Shown: one piece after another, positions 11,046 to 22,452 of the stretch | Layout: the number at the start of each line of letters is the position of its first letter | Numbering within the stretch: the stretch's first letter is position 1 | Assembly (NCBI GenBank): GCA_015499995.1 | Contig: JADNRV010000091.1 | Span: forward strand, 124,001-188,000 | Source: Flammula alnicola | Taxonomy: Eukaryota > Basidiomycota > Agaricomycetes > Agaricales > Strophariaceae | Direction of reading: 5' to 3' | Length of the DNA stretch: 64,000 bases | Notes under the pieces: model-generated | The model's database searches: none | Seen by the model: only the letters and a program-made list of their open reading frames with translations | Told to the model about the DNA's origin: nothing | Translations under genes and position numbers: made by a program

Positions 11046-12056
11046 ATGGGCAGCCGTCGAAAAGACTCAGCAGACCCCGACGTCAGCGAAGTCCATTCTC
11101 GAAGAACTATGGTTATAATTTCGCTAACATTATGCCCCTTATCCACCCTTAGACAAGATGCAAGAATGGCGAGGGACTGGCTAATGCTGCTAGTAGAGAA
11201 GAGAAGAAACCATCCGAAGAGCCAAGCCGTAAACTTGGTCCTGACCATCCATCGAAATATCTCCCGATGAACGAGAAAGTCCCTGGGACATATTCCACGG
11301 AGACCTACACAGCTGGGTGTGAAACGTCAGGGAAAATGCCTTACCTCTTTCAGGATCTCGCCAGGTACGCCATGATATGACTATGTGAACGCCGCTGATA
11401 ATCAACCTTCGCCGATCTCCAGACTTTCGAGAGAGTCGGACCAGCTCAGCGAAGTCAAAAAAAAGGAAGAGGCAAAAATTGAAACCTATAATAAGATTTT
11501 CGCGACTCTCAAAAGCATTTCAGCCTGTGAAGAGAATACGATCGCTCCTCAGCTCGCTCGTGCACTCCTTACCAAAGAAGATTGCACGCGTCTTATCCAC
11601 AAAAACAACGAAGCCAGCGACAGGATCTGGTTGGACGCTGTCAAGGCGTTTGTCGGAGAAGTGACTCGTGCAGTCGACACACACTTGCAAGTCGCGTTGC
11701 TATCGATCAAAAACGAGGTAGAGCACGTTGGCTTTCCATCCGCCGGGATAAGCAAAAAAAGGGAGCCAGAGGACGATCGCGTTATCAAAGAAACGCAAGA
11801 AAGGGAGAAATACCAAATGAGTAGTGCGCGTGTCGGAATGGAGACTTCCCCAGATATAGACGACGCTTTCGGGCGAGAAAACAAACGGCGAAGGTTGTCT
11901 GCTCCAGATCCATCTCCTTCTCGTCCATTGGTGGGTATCAACGGCACGGAGTCAGTGCAGGTTGCCTTGATAAAGGAGATGAAAGTGAAGATCGAGCAGC
12001 AGGCTCAAGTCTTAGCCACCCTGACGAAAGAAAACAACGAGGCAAGTGGCATATGA
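11046..12056 (+). CDS. Hypothetical coiled-coil protein
   Basis: Not recognised. The ATG at 11046 opens a Ser/Arg-rich N-terminus (MGSRRKDSADPDVSEVHSRR). A GT-AG intron (about 11111-11150) leads to CKNGEGLANAASREEKKPSE and KMPYLFQDLAR. A second intron (about 11366-11422) leads to LSRESDQLSEVKKKEEAKIE and a long helical region (KIFATLKSISACEENTIAPQ ... NNEASDRIWLDAVKAFVGEV). A basic KRRRLSAPDPSPSR patch near the C-terminus could be a nuclear localisation signal. The last residues (EMKVKIEQQAQVLATLTKEN) form a coiled coil. The stop at 12056 directly follows a sequence resembling a GC-type donor (GAG|GCAAGT), so a further exon is possible. Protein of about 300 residues. Confidence 0.6.
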
Positions 12057-12617
12057 TCAAGCACACGAGACCACAACAGCTGACACAAAGGACTTGCGTA
12101 GTTGCGAGCCACCCTGCGAACGCAGCCCCTGTAGATGTCTTCTTGAACTTCGCATTTGAGCGTGTCGCCATCACCAACGTCGTTAGTGTGTCTCAGATGA
12201 AGCCGAACGACGCTGGCAGGTGAACAGATATATCCAAGAAAAGAGACGATTTTTATCGGCCGAAGTAGTGAGAGATTGAGCATGTTATAGCACTGTCGGA
12301 CCGTATTCAACTATTCAAGTGTGGTGAAGAGACGTGCGCGGCGTCAGATCTTCAGACCCGGACTTAAGTAGCTGAAGGTCACGTGGGAGCGTGTTTGGTT
12401 TGTCGCGCCGTGAAAGTGATTGTTTGAACTTGTAGTCCTCCTCCTCACACCTTTACTGCGAAAGCAGCTTTGAGCCATCTCGGTACCGAATCAACTTGGA
12501 ATTTTCGTATTTTCTTCAGTTCCGGATTATACACATCTAAAGGCCTATGCAATCTTACAAGAACATTCATTAGGGTACCTAAAATCAACTTGCCTGGTCT
12601 TTCTCCTCGCCGACACC
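12057..12617. other. Intergenic, promoter of the 12.6 kb gene
   Basis: No convincing ORF on either strand. It presumably holds the 3' end of the coiled-coil gene and the promoter and 5' UTR of the next one. No clear TATA box. Confidence 0.4.
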
Positions 12618-15600
12618 ATGGACGACGTACCCGCACCATCTCCTGCTTCTTCATCCGCTTCCGATAGCGACGCATTTAACACGGAATCAGCGCGTCTTTA
12701 TTTTGGCCCTCTCAAGACCCCCGAGAGAAAATTCGTCGCTGCCTCGCAGCGCCTTTTCCCACCTCCACAGCCCACGGCAGTTCGCCGTTCTCCCAGATTG
12801 TCCAGTCCCCGGTTAAGATCGGCCTCTCCGATGGATGTACAAACGACAGAAGAAGATATGGAGGATATAGAGCGGGTCGTGCAGCTTGTTAACGAATCAG
12901 ACGAAGAAGATGGGGATATGTTGAACTCAGACACGAGCACGCCGCAGATGGTCGACTTTTTGCCAGATGGTACGTCGCGCCGCGCTTCATTTAATTAATT
13001 TTTTTGTAAGTGTCCGACAGAACCTTCATCCGTGCTGGCCGACAAGATAATCCACGCCCTTGACAATCCCTCGCCCCCACCAAGCCCTCCGACCGCCTTA
13101 CGGATTTTCGACCCATATCACACGACCATACAGGAGCCGACAGCTGACTATCAGACGGACCTTATGTCCCTCAAGATCAACGATGGATTCGAAGCTGACG
13201 ATGAAAATCCATTGTTTGTCTCTTCTGTCAACGCACAACCAATTCCGCTTTTGCTATCCACGACGGCCTCGTCTGAAAATGACACCGCAGCGGCCCAGGA
13301 AGACTTAATATCTTTTGACTCTTTCTCAACACCGCCGATGCGACGAAACACCCCCGACGATGTAGCCCGCGAGGGTCCGCCCTTCCCACCACATGCGACA
13401 CTTTCAGTGGATGATCTGCTGTCCCAATCCCCCAACATTCCCAACTCTCCTTCTCCTCGACCACAGCATGTCCCAGCCGTGGTTGTAGAACCGCCAGAAA
13501 GTGAAGGTCCGGCTCTTGAATTCGCCATGTCCGTTGATAAGCCAAGTTCTCCAAGGAAACGGTGGCCGAAACGCAAGTTCCTGCAATCGTTCTGGATCAT
13601 GCAGTACCGGAAGATGAAAAACAGCAAGGGGAAGCTTCTACCACGAATCAGGCTGATACTCAATCGACGTTAGCAGAGGAGTTACTAACGACTCCACTGC
13701 GCCGTTCTACCCGACCAAGAAGGAGCGTCACTCCAATTCCGATTCCAACCCCAAATCCTCTTACTTTTATCGCTCCTCCTTCACCCGCTAAAACCCAGGT
13801 CAGAAAAAAGGTTACTGCTGCTGTTCATAATGAAGAAGTCGTCAGCGATTCAGAGGACGAACAAGAGGATATCCGACTATCCCCTTCGCGCGCCACTCCC
13901 CCCACTACCATTGGAGTTAGGCATCGCAGTCCTGGAAAGGCGCCCTTCTCGTTTCGACGAGAACTTGGGTCGTTATCTCCGACCTCCTCGAATCTATTGT
14001 CTGCACTAGCTTTCAATGCCACTGACGAGCCTGGTGGTAGCACAGATTTCTCAGAAAATCAACCCGAGGCTTCTTCTTCTGGTTCTCAGCCGATGTTTTC
14101 GTTCTCGGTATTTGCCCCGCCAAACGACACGGCTGGTCCAAGTACTCCGATTCGTTCTACGGGACCTGTCCGTTTCGCAAGTCCGCCAAAGGGCACTTCT
14201 CCGGATAAATATCGAATACAAACTCCGGCGCCAGGCGATCTTTTGAATACGCCTGCGCGTAGAATTCCTATTGCTCAAGCCATTGCGCAAGGTCATGTCT
14301 CGCCGGAAAAGGCTGTTCAACTTGGATTTCGGCCGAATGGAACACCTATTGCATCTGTACCTACGCCAGCGCGGCGGGTGTTGGTATCTGAAGCTGCAGC
14401 ACCTTCGGTAATGAAGTCAAGCAATCTCAGGTTTGGAAGCCCAGTCAAGATAGTGCCTCAGCGAGATCGATCCGCTGAGCCGAGAGACGCCTGCTGAACC
14501 AAGAGAACGAGCTGTTGAACCAAGTCGAAGGCCAGCGCGTCAGTTAAGGGAAAGAGAAGGCTTCGCAGGTGTATCGCGACCTGCTGCTGCACTTACTAAA
14601 CTCCCGTTTCCTTTGGTACCCTCACACCTCCTGTTGAGTTTCAATGTCCTCAATACAAGGTCCATCTCAAGACAATTTAAGTAAGACTAGGGCCAGTCCT
14701 ATAAATCTAGCTTGAAGCAAGCTACTAGTAGGATACCTAGGATTGGTGCAAAGCCCTACGCACGCGCGATTGACTCGAAAGCTGGAGAAAAGGCGAAGGC
14801 ACAACGCCTGCGAGGATGGTTGACCTGGCTAAGGTGAATAGGTTATTATCCACTGGCTTTTTGAATTCGTCTGACTCTTGTTGGATAGCCTCCTCCGAAA
14901 CCGTCAATGCGGACAGTATTTCCATTTCCAGAAAGATGTCCGTGGACCGCAAGTCGGGAAAGGCACCGCAGGAACTCGACCTCGCGTGTTAAGCCGACCG
15001 TAACGACTTCAACGAGCCTACTAAAGCGCAAGAGAGGGCCAGAGAAGTCGTCGCCAGTAAAGCCTCGCGTCATTATGTTGCGTCAAGTGCCGCAAGTCAC
15101 TGTTACGCCCACTGAACCTTTATCAATACTCAACTGCACCTGCACCTGTCCGACGGCGACTTCGAAAAGCAAGAAACCCTCTCAAACACCCATGCGGATT
15201 CGACGCGTCATGGATCCAGACCGGCGACCCCCAGTATCGTCCAACCATCACCATCACCACCGACTCAGCCTGAACTTACGGAGTCTGAAGCAGCAACCAG
15301 TACACCGCCTCAACCACCAACTATAGATCCCTCAAAGGAACCTTCGTCGTCACCTCGCACCAGGCAAACTGATGAGCTGTCGCCTGGCTCTCCTATGAAA
15401 CAGGATCCACCAACCGTCTCTCAACAAATTCCAGAACAGCGACCTGTCGATGGACCAAATGGCGCTGCGGTTCCTGCAATAGCTCGACTGCCGAAGGCTC
15501 TTCCATTTCTGGTTTACGCCGTACTACCCGCTCTCGACGAACTGCCGCATCCAGGATGTGTTTACCGAAGGAAGTTCACGATCGGCTTCTACGCGTCGGA

Positions 15601-16412
15601 AAGCATCGGCATTTCGCTCTGATGATATTTTCTCTGGAATGAGTATGACGGCCCTCAAGGACTTGACGATTTCCAACACCGTCAGAAATCAGAAATATCT
15701 CGCCGCCAACCTTGAAACAGAAGTAATTCGTAAGGAAGGACGAGACCTGAAAGCCCTGCCGTCAAAGTTCGTACCATCGTTCAGCGTCAACAAGGCGAAA
15801 AGGACAGGCAGAGAGCGGAGCGAGCCAAGCGACGAGCTAGGCGAAGTGACGAGATGGCTTCTAGCGATATTGAGGGCGTTAGCGATAATGGATATTCCAG
15901 TCCAGTGGAAAACCAGATGTCGGACAGCGACGCACAAGGCCCGCTTGTCAAACACACGAGAGGAGCAGGGGACGAGGATGACTACGAGACTCCGGAAAAG
16001 TATAGCCGCCAGATTAAGCGGACACGACTGTTTGGAGATGACAGCGACGCCCAAGAAGTGGAGCAGCCGAAACGGCGGGTGAAATGGGACCGGGGTCTCT
16101 TTACGACGGTTTATCTTGATGAAGTCAGGCTTGGCACCAGACAAACTCGAAGGAAAATAGATCATTGAAGGGCATCCTAGCTCCAACTGCAAAAGTTTGT
16201 TCTTTGTTTTTAATTTCTAAACCTGTGCTGTTCTGACCTTTTGCATTCAAGGCTCTTCGACTAGACACATTGGGCAACCTTCCTCATGCCGATTCACCTT
16301 TGGCTGATCTCGTGCAAGAAAACATCACGGTAAAGAAAATCGTTACGATAGCGACGTGATTGCAGAGGAAGTTGCGGTGAAGACTACGCGGTCGAAGAGC
16401 AAGAAGAAGTAA
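12618..16412 (+). CDS. Large Ser/Pro-rich basic protein, several frameshifts
   Basis: Not recognised, but clearly one gene. ATG at 12618 (MDDVPAPSPASSSASDSDAF); one intron at about 12969-13020. Low-complexity sequence rich in Ser, Pro and S/TP sites follows, with basic RRSTRPRRS motifs, and then repeated phrases such as QTPAPGDLLNTPARRIPIAQ and VSPEKAVQLGFRPNGTPIAS. The C-terminal part is charged (IKRTRLFGDDSDAQEVEQPK, VKWDRGLFTTVYLDEVRLGT) and, after a last intron ending near 16251, closes with AVKTTRSKSKKK and TAA. The composition suggests a nuclear, chromatin-associated, CDK-phosphorylated protein; that is inference. The frame must be corrected near 13558 (AAA run), 14487, between about 14650 and 15850, near 16166, and near 16344 (TT run). 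It could be a pseudogene, but the peptide stays sensible to its end. Confidence 0.6.
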
Positions 16413-16647
16413 ACTATGTTGCAGTTACGACAAAACCTTCAAGTTGTACATACCATCTTCTTTTCACTAGGATATCTGCTACATATATTTTTCCTACCGC
16501 CTCATCCTAGTTTACCGTACGCATTTCTACCACTCAAGCGGTCATAATCGATCTACAGAGCGGGACTTCGCACATGGATATCATTTCTCCTATATTATAT
16601 ATATGCAATTGGATGTAGATATACAATCGAAGTATGTGGTATTGTTC

Positions 16648-17782
16648 TTACTTCTGCGGCGCCCTGTAACTAATGCCGGCGCTGGCTTGGTTGACGGGGA
16701 ACACAAGCACTTCGGCGATGTTGACGTGAGGGGGACGCGCAGCGGCCCAGACGATTTCTTCTGCGATATCATTTGCTGTCACTGAGAAAAGCACCACTCA
16801 ATACCTGTAGGATACAAGTTGGAAGATGGTAGACTTACATGGTTCAAGGCCCTCATACACCTTCTTTGCAGCAGACTCGTCGCCACGGAATCGTACAATC
16901 GAGAATTCGGTCTCAACCATGCCTAGAAATATACTGGTGAGAAAAGGTCGCCTTTTCAGAGTATTACGTTAAGCTTGCCTGGTAGGATTTCTGTCACACG
17001 AATGGGAGTGTTAACAAGTTCCCTTCGGAGAGAACCTGTGAACGCATTGACTGCATGCTTAGTCGCGGTGTAAATGCTTCCTCCAGCGTATGGCTCATGC
17101 CTGCAATAGAGCCAAGATTGATAACATGACCGGATTGCTTTTTCTTGAAGTCTGAAAGCCATCTAAAATGTTGCCTTCTCGATTCCGAAACAGTTCTCAC
17201 CTCGGACCAGTAGTTGGGTTATTGAGATGAGGCCCAAAACGTTGGTTGCAAACATGCCTTCAATATCTGAGTCTTTGATATCTCCGACATGCTCCACTCC
17301 CTTGACATAGCCAGCGTTGTTGACTGGGAGGGCTCAGTTGGGAGTTTCCAATAGTAGGATTGTTGAGCATACCAAGAATATCAACATCGCGCAGGTCCTG
17401 GGGAACTTTGGTCCACAGAGAGGCAACCTGTGCCTTATCTGAAACATCTAGCTGAACAGATGCAAATTTTCCTCCCTGTTGTAGACCGGACTCTTTATGA
17501 GCGGCAACACAGGCCTCAGAAACCTTGGAGAGGGCATCTGGCCTCCTGGCAAGGAGAATAACATTGGCTCCGCCCTGGTGAGAGTGAGTTGGGCAGAGAT
17601 ATGAAGGAGGATTTCCAGATCGCTTACCTTTGCGAATAGAATGGCAGTAGCCTTGAGTCATGATAGTCAAACGATTACCCAAGTTTAAAGCGAATATATG
17701 GACTCACAGCTCCGATACCACTGCTTGCACCGGTGATCAGAACGGTCTTGCCGATGATGCGAGTCGCGTTGAATACGGACAT
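16648..17782 (-). CDS. Short-chain dehydrogenase/reductase (YdfG-like)
   Basis: Classical SDR of about 280 residues, NADP-dependent by family, similar to YdfG and yeast YMR226C, which oxidise serine and 3-hydroxy acids. Visible signatures in order: [12 protein letters not shown] (Rossmann TGxxxGIG), [42 protein letters not shown] (NNAG), [11 protein letters not shown] with the catalytic Ser, then [19 protein letters not shown] (YxxxK). The C-terminus reads [20 protein letters not shown], typical of the YMR226C group, ending YRAPQK at TAA 16648-16650. About six introns; one acceptor choice (TTTCAG before DFKKKQSG) decides the frame. One base is missing near 17100 (GGCCAT expected, GGCAT present), which otherwise truncates the protein before the catalytic Tyr. 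Divergent from the SET gene. Confidence 0.88.
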
Positions 17783-18011
17783 TGTACGACAAATTTTTGG
17801 GGAGAGATAGGCGAGATGAGAGAAGGCTGGAAAAAGACGCGTGAATCGTGTCTTGTGGGAGAGTACGGTTCTTATCTGCAATGTGAAGAGCATAGGGGCA
17901 TGGCGCGATCTTAGCGTGACCCGGGCCGATGAGTGTGTGCTGATCTCGGAGCTCCGCTTTAGGGAATTCTTCACATCATCATATTTTGTTCCTGCTATCT
18001 TTCTATCTTTC
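17783..18011. promoter_or_regulatory. Shared divergent promoter, SDR and SET genes
   Basis: Only 229 bp separate the two start codons, so both genes must be driven from this stretch or from each other's 5' regions. No TATA box is apparent. The role is inferred from spacing alone. Confidence 0.45.
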
Positions 18012-19676
18012 ATGAACAACGAGGATAGAGCAGTCCACCCCTATTGGAATCTCTTGATAGAATGGCTATCTGGCCATGGAATGGATATATCTCAAGATAA
18101 ACTGCCAGTCCAAGCCCGGTCGAGTCCTGGTCAGTCGTTGGCAATTGACCATCATTCCAAGAGAATCGTTTTCCAAACTATGTCACCACAGGCGCAGGGT
18201 ATGGGTTACTCGCTCTCAGGTCCATTGAACCATCTACACCTTTGTTCTCTATTCCTGCCAAGGCATTGCTGAACTCTCTTACACTTGAACCTCACTACCC
18301 TCCAACTCGGCCGAAATTAACGTGTACTCAATTTGTATCGTTGCATCTCTTGTTGCATCGCCCAATGAAGGGCCATGCTTCCTCCGATCCGCTTTTTGGC
18401 CCGTATATCTCGGTGCTCCCTCGGGATTTTGATTCACATCCGTTAACTTGGCTGTGGAAGAAAGAACATATCAATTGTGGTACAACGTCAACTTTGGAGG
18501 CTCAACTCGTTGATGCTCTGCCATCTCGTATCCTTGTAAAGCTGGATAAAATCGCAAACTTATTCGAAGTCGACTTCAAGAGAATTCAAGCTTACCTGGT
18601 TCGTTTCCACCTATGGAGCCGTAATCTGTACTTGACGGCAGACTTTACTAGCAAAGTAATCCGACACTACTGACTGGTCGGGACCCTGATGTCACTCAAT
18701 TAGAACCAGACTACCTTTGGGCTTGGTTAAATGGTAAGTTTGCCTTCCTTGCAAGAGCGGCGGCATCCTTACTTTTAGGAAACAGTTAATACTCGATGCG
18801 TCTACCACCGACTTGCGAAGTCTCGTTCAAATCCTGACAATATGACGCTGTGTCCTATTCTTGATTTTGCAAATCATACTATAAGCCCACCCTACACAAT
18901 GCCCAAGCCAACGCAGAGCGAAATATGGGATACAGGACCATTGGGTAGAAGGAAGTTTGGAGACAACTTTGTGTTGTTATCGCCTTCAACCGCCACAACA
19001 TCTCCTCACGAAGAAATATTCCTGAGATATGGTCCACACTCAAACTCGACTTTATTTGCCGAATACGGTTTCGTCATGGCGCCCAGTCCAAATGATGCTT
19101 CGGACGAAACTTCTGGAGGCGAAATCGAACTGCAAGGGGTTATAGAGACTTTATTTCTGAAGAGAGGAAGTGTGGGTTCATGGATGAAGGAAATCCTCGT
19201 TGTAGAAGGATATTGGGGGTATGCTCTATCCATTTGTCCGTTGTTCCCTCTTTTGATCTGTCTGACCATCCTAGTGACTGGACTATGCATTGTACGCCAA
19301 AGCCGGCTCATCCCTCCTACCGATTAATCACAGCATTACGGATCTATCATTTATTGCCTTTGTCGACCGACATCATACCATCCAATGCGGACCACTTGTT
19401 GGAGGAATGGCGAAACACAACTCTCGGAAAGCGGACACTATCTCCACAGACAACGAAACCCTTTGGCGAGCAACGCTGTTGCAAGTCTGTAAAGATGTGA
19501 TCGCCAAGGGTGAGGCGGGGATCAATAGAACCCGCAAGGTCGAGATAGAGATTGATTCTCAAAATCCGCAGTTTGTGGTGGACTCGGCCAAGGTTTCTAT
19601 CGAAACATTATGGAGGGAGGAAATAGATGTAGCGACAGCTGTGATGCGAAGTCTGGAGAATAATGAAGAATTTTGA
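18012..19676 (+). CDS. SET-domain lysine methyltransferase (SETD3/RKM-like)
   Basis: Protein methyltransferase of the Rubisco-LSMT/SETD3/Rkm class, which methylates ribosomal or other cytosolic proteins with SAM. The ATG at 18012 gives MNNEDRAVHPYWNLLIEWLS. After an intron comes GAGYGLLALRSIEPSTPLFS, the GxGxxA start of the SET domain. A long insert follows (about 90 residues), then DYLWAWLNVNTRCVYH and CPILDFANHT, the conserved NH motif of SET domains. Next come EEIFLRYGPHSNSTLFAEYG, equivalent to the YGxxxN..L...YGF block, and a C-terminal substrate-binding helical region. Donor and acceptor choices at about 18120-18190, 18598-18652, 18730-18785 and 19219-19272 keep frame. One G is missing near 19433 (KRDTISTDNETLWRATLLQV expected); the stop in the restored frame is 19676. 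The substrate is unknown. Confidence 0.85.
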
Positions 19677-20153
19677 ATCTGTGGAATGAATAAATTTATT
19701 CTGAATATGTCCATGCTCATAATTAATTTCGGAGCTCCTTGGCTCGGCCATGAACAAACCTCCAGCAGCGTTTTAGATGACGCATGCGATCGGTCCGTTG
19801 CCAGTGTGTCATATTTACTTTGCTGCCGATCAATTGTTCTTTCTTCCGTCCTGTTCGTCACGGTGTTCGTAAAAAATATAACGCACGAGGGTTCGCTTAC
19901 CAGGATACTCGTCAAATCTACTGCTGGCGATGTGATGAACATATCGGTTGTAGGGCGGAGCTTGAGACACTGGGTAGTGGCCAATGGCCATGCACATCCA
20001 GATCTTGAGCAAGAGGGTGGGAACAACAGTTTGAGTGCTTTTTTTATCCTCGCACAACAACTGCCGACGGTGCCTCACTTCAGTCCGAGGCATAACGCTT
20101 GTCACGACTCTTCTCCCTCGCCGACATTCCTTTCGTTCCGGCCAGCTCCCGTC
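19677..20153. other. Intergenic spacer
   Basis: 3' flank of the SET gene and promoter of the membrane-protein gene. Open frames here overlap each other on both strands and carry no recognisable motif. I see no gene. Confidence 0.45.
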
Positions 20154-22096
20154 ATGGCTGTTGAACCCCTGCTCGCAACACGAGCACAACGTGCTTTCAT
20201 TGCTACAAGTGAGCGCTTTTCTATTTCCTTCGGTTTTATCTTTCAAATGGCTGATTATTTTTGATGAATGACAGTAACGATTCGTCAGTGGCCATTCCTA
20301 CAGTTTTATTTTGCAGTTTGAATTTACAAGGAATTTCGATTGGGTAGAGGCTATCGCAGTTTTGGCGTTGGTCGCTATTGTTTTCAGAAAGGTGAGCTCT
20401 TTGCTGCAAGATCTGAGGCGTCGTCCCACGCAGCGCCGTTTCCCTAGATAGACGACCATGTAGAGCTACGAGACACCAGATACAAGGTACTTTTTTCTCT
20501 TCTGTTTTCCGGAAGCCGACCGTCTTGAACGAGATCCAATAGACTGTACCATGCTACCTTGCTCTATTTGCTCTCGGAGAGTACGTCTACCCATGCTGAG
20601 AAGGTTCTTTATTCTGGACTCATGCCTGGGACGCTTCCATAGGATTTTCGAGCTCTTCATGGCATTCGATGCTTTGAGATTGCGCAACATTATCCAACTT
20701 ATTGGAATTCTCAGTGCGTATCTTGTCAATTAAACAACCAAGCCTTTTCTGATTAAAAAAACCAACTAGTATTTCACGTCTGTCTCATGGTCTTTGCAGC
20801 CTTGCAAATACGCCAGACCAATACCGCCTTGGTATCAAGCTCAGGAGTAGATTGTGATGCGCTCTTCAGCTTTGTGGTATGTCCTATGCCCGCCTCGAGA
20901 AGGGTGACCTTCTTGACTTGGGTCGTTACCTGTAGAATTGTGATGGCCCCGGTACATTGTGGAACGAGATTAGACCTTTACTCATTGCCGCACCATGTAT
21001 TATTGGAGGAACATGGTTCTTCATGTTGTTCTGGATCAGACAACTCTATGGTGAATTTGGGTACGTGCTACGTTCTCTTAACTTAGCTGTGTGTCTAAAC
21101 CGTGGTGACATACGTGCGGCCTTACAGCTGGGCGATCTTCCATGTCGTTGGAGCTAACCCCAAGATGAAAAGTGCGTTCCACTCCGACTAGCTGACATAG
21201 TCGTTTCTAAGAATAGATCCGCAGCGATGTACCAATATTACCAGATTATGATCTGCCTTCTCAAATTCGACTTTTTCTTCTTCAGTGGGGTAACAATGCA
21301 GGTAAGTAGTTATCCTCGCTTGTTACCGTTACTGCAAGTTTTACACTATCAAAATTCTACAGTTGCTCATCGTCGTCCTGCAACGAAATTCCGCTGAATT
21401 CGGTATTACCATTGCTGCTATACCCATCGTTCTTATTCTCCTCATTCTATGTGGGCTGGCCGTGCAACGGGAGATCAAGTCGTGCGTTATATCTACTAGC
21501 TGTGCTATTGCCTTGTTTGATCCATACATCCACAGGGTTATGACCATTTCGCTCGTCATGATGCTTGCTGCACTCAGTTACTGTGAGATCTTTCCTTTCT
21601 TCATGCCGTAGTTTTTTCTAACCGTCATAATCTTTCATATAGTTTGTGAGTTTACCCATGTACCATTCTGTAAAAATAATCATGCTGAAGATTTCTAGTA
21701 TACAAACTTGTCCGAATGTATCAACCTGCCTCATCAGCCCAATATTTGACCACCAGAGCAACTCTGACCACATTCAGTGAGTTCTTTTTTAGAAGGACAT
21801 TTGGATGATATTAACTTGCTTTCTTCAAGCCATCGTCGCCTTCATTCTGCTATTAGCCACCTTTGCCGTGGGCGTGCGCTGCTTCTCCGACTTCGATCGT
21901 GGATTGGAGAGTTCCAAAGTCCACTGTGAGCTTAATGACCTGTCGCCGCCTTCTTTTCTTTGCGCTGAGTTATATGTGTCTTTTAGCTATTCCTGCCACA
22001 CGGCCATCTGCATCGACCTTCAATTCTTCGGTCAACATGAGCCAAAAGCCAGGCACTACCGGAGTTCCATTAGGGCCACGTATATCCATAGAGTAA
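20154..22096 (+). CDS. UPF0658-like Golgi multi-span membrane protein
   Basis: A gene of about ten short exons, starting MAVEPLLATRAQRAFIAT at 20154 and ending PLGPRISIE at TAA 22094-22096. The exons encode hydrophobic helices in series: DWVEAIAVLALVAIVF, FDALRLRNIIQLIGIL, IFHVCLMVFAALQIRQTNTA, IRPLLIAAPCIIGGTWFFML, MICLLKFDFFFFSGVTMQLL, IAAIPIVLILLILCGLAVQR, LMTISLVMMLAAL, and AIVAFILLLATFAVGVRCFS. The segment FDALRLRNIIQ followed by LMVFAALQIRQTN resembles fungal UPF0658 proteins annotated in S. pombe as Golgi membrane proteins. That match is from memory. The biochemical role is unknown. The C-terminus is a short hydrophilic cytosolic-type tail. The first two introns are the least certain. 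Confidence 0.65.
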
Positions 22097-22452
22097 ATGC
22101 CGTGCGGCTGCCTTTTCTCTCGGAAGATAGGAATTTGTAAAACCACCTTCATTGCACCTTGGTTTCAATACCCACACACTAGCCGTTACATGCGTTACAT
22201 ATCAAATCGTGGACATTTTGACAGATGGAACAACCCTTCTGCAAAGCATTTACTACAGTATATTATTTTCGTATTGTTGTGTATAGGCTCTTTGTTTTTG
22301 ATAAGTACTGTGAACAGTGTATACCTCGATGACTCGCCCCGAGTTTTTTGAGAATTGAAAGCTGAACAATTCGTTCGCATCATTATCACCTACAATGTAC
22401 AATCACAACCAGGACAAAAAATAACGACGTAAAATACAAATGAGATGGAATA
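22097..22452. other. Convergent 3' flank, UPF0658 and BRE2
   Basis: AT-rich spacer between two converging stop codons. It should contain both polyadenylation regions. No ORF of note. Confidence 0.5.
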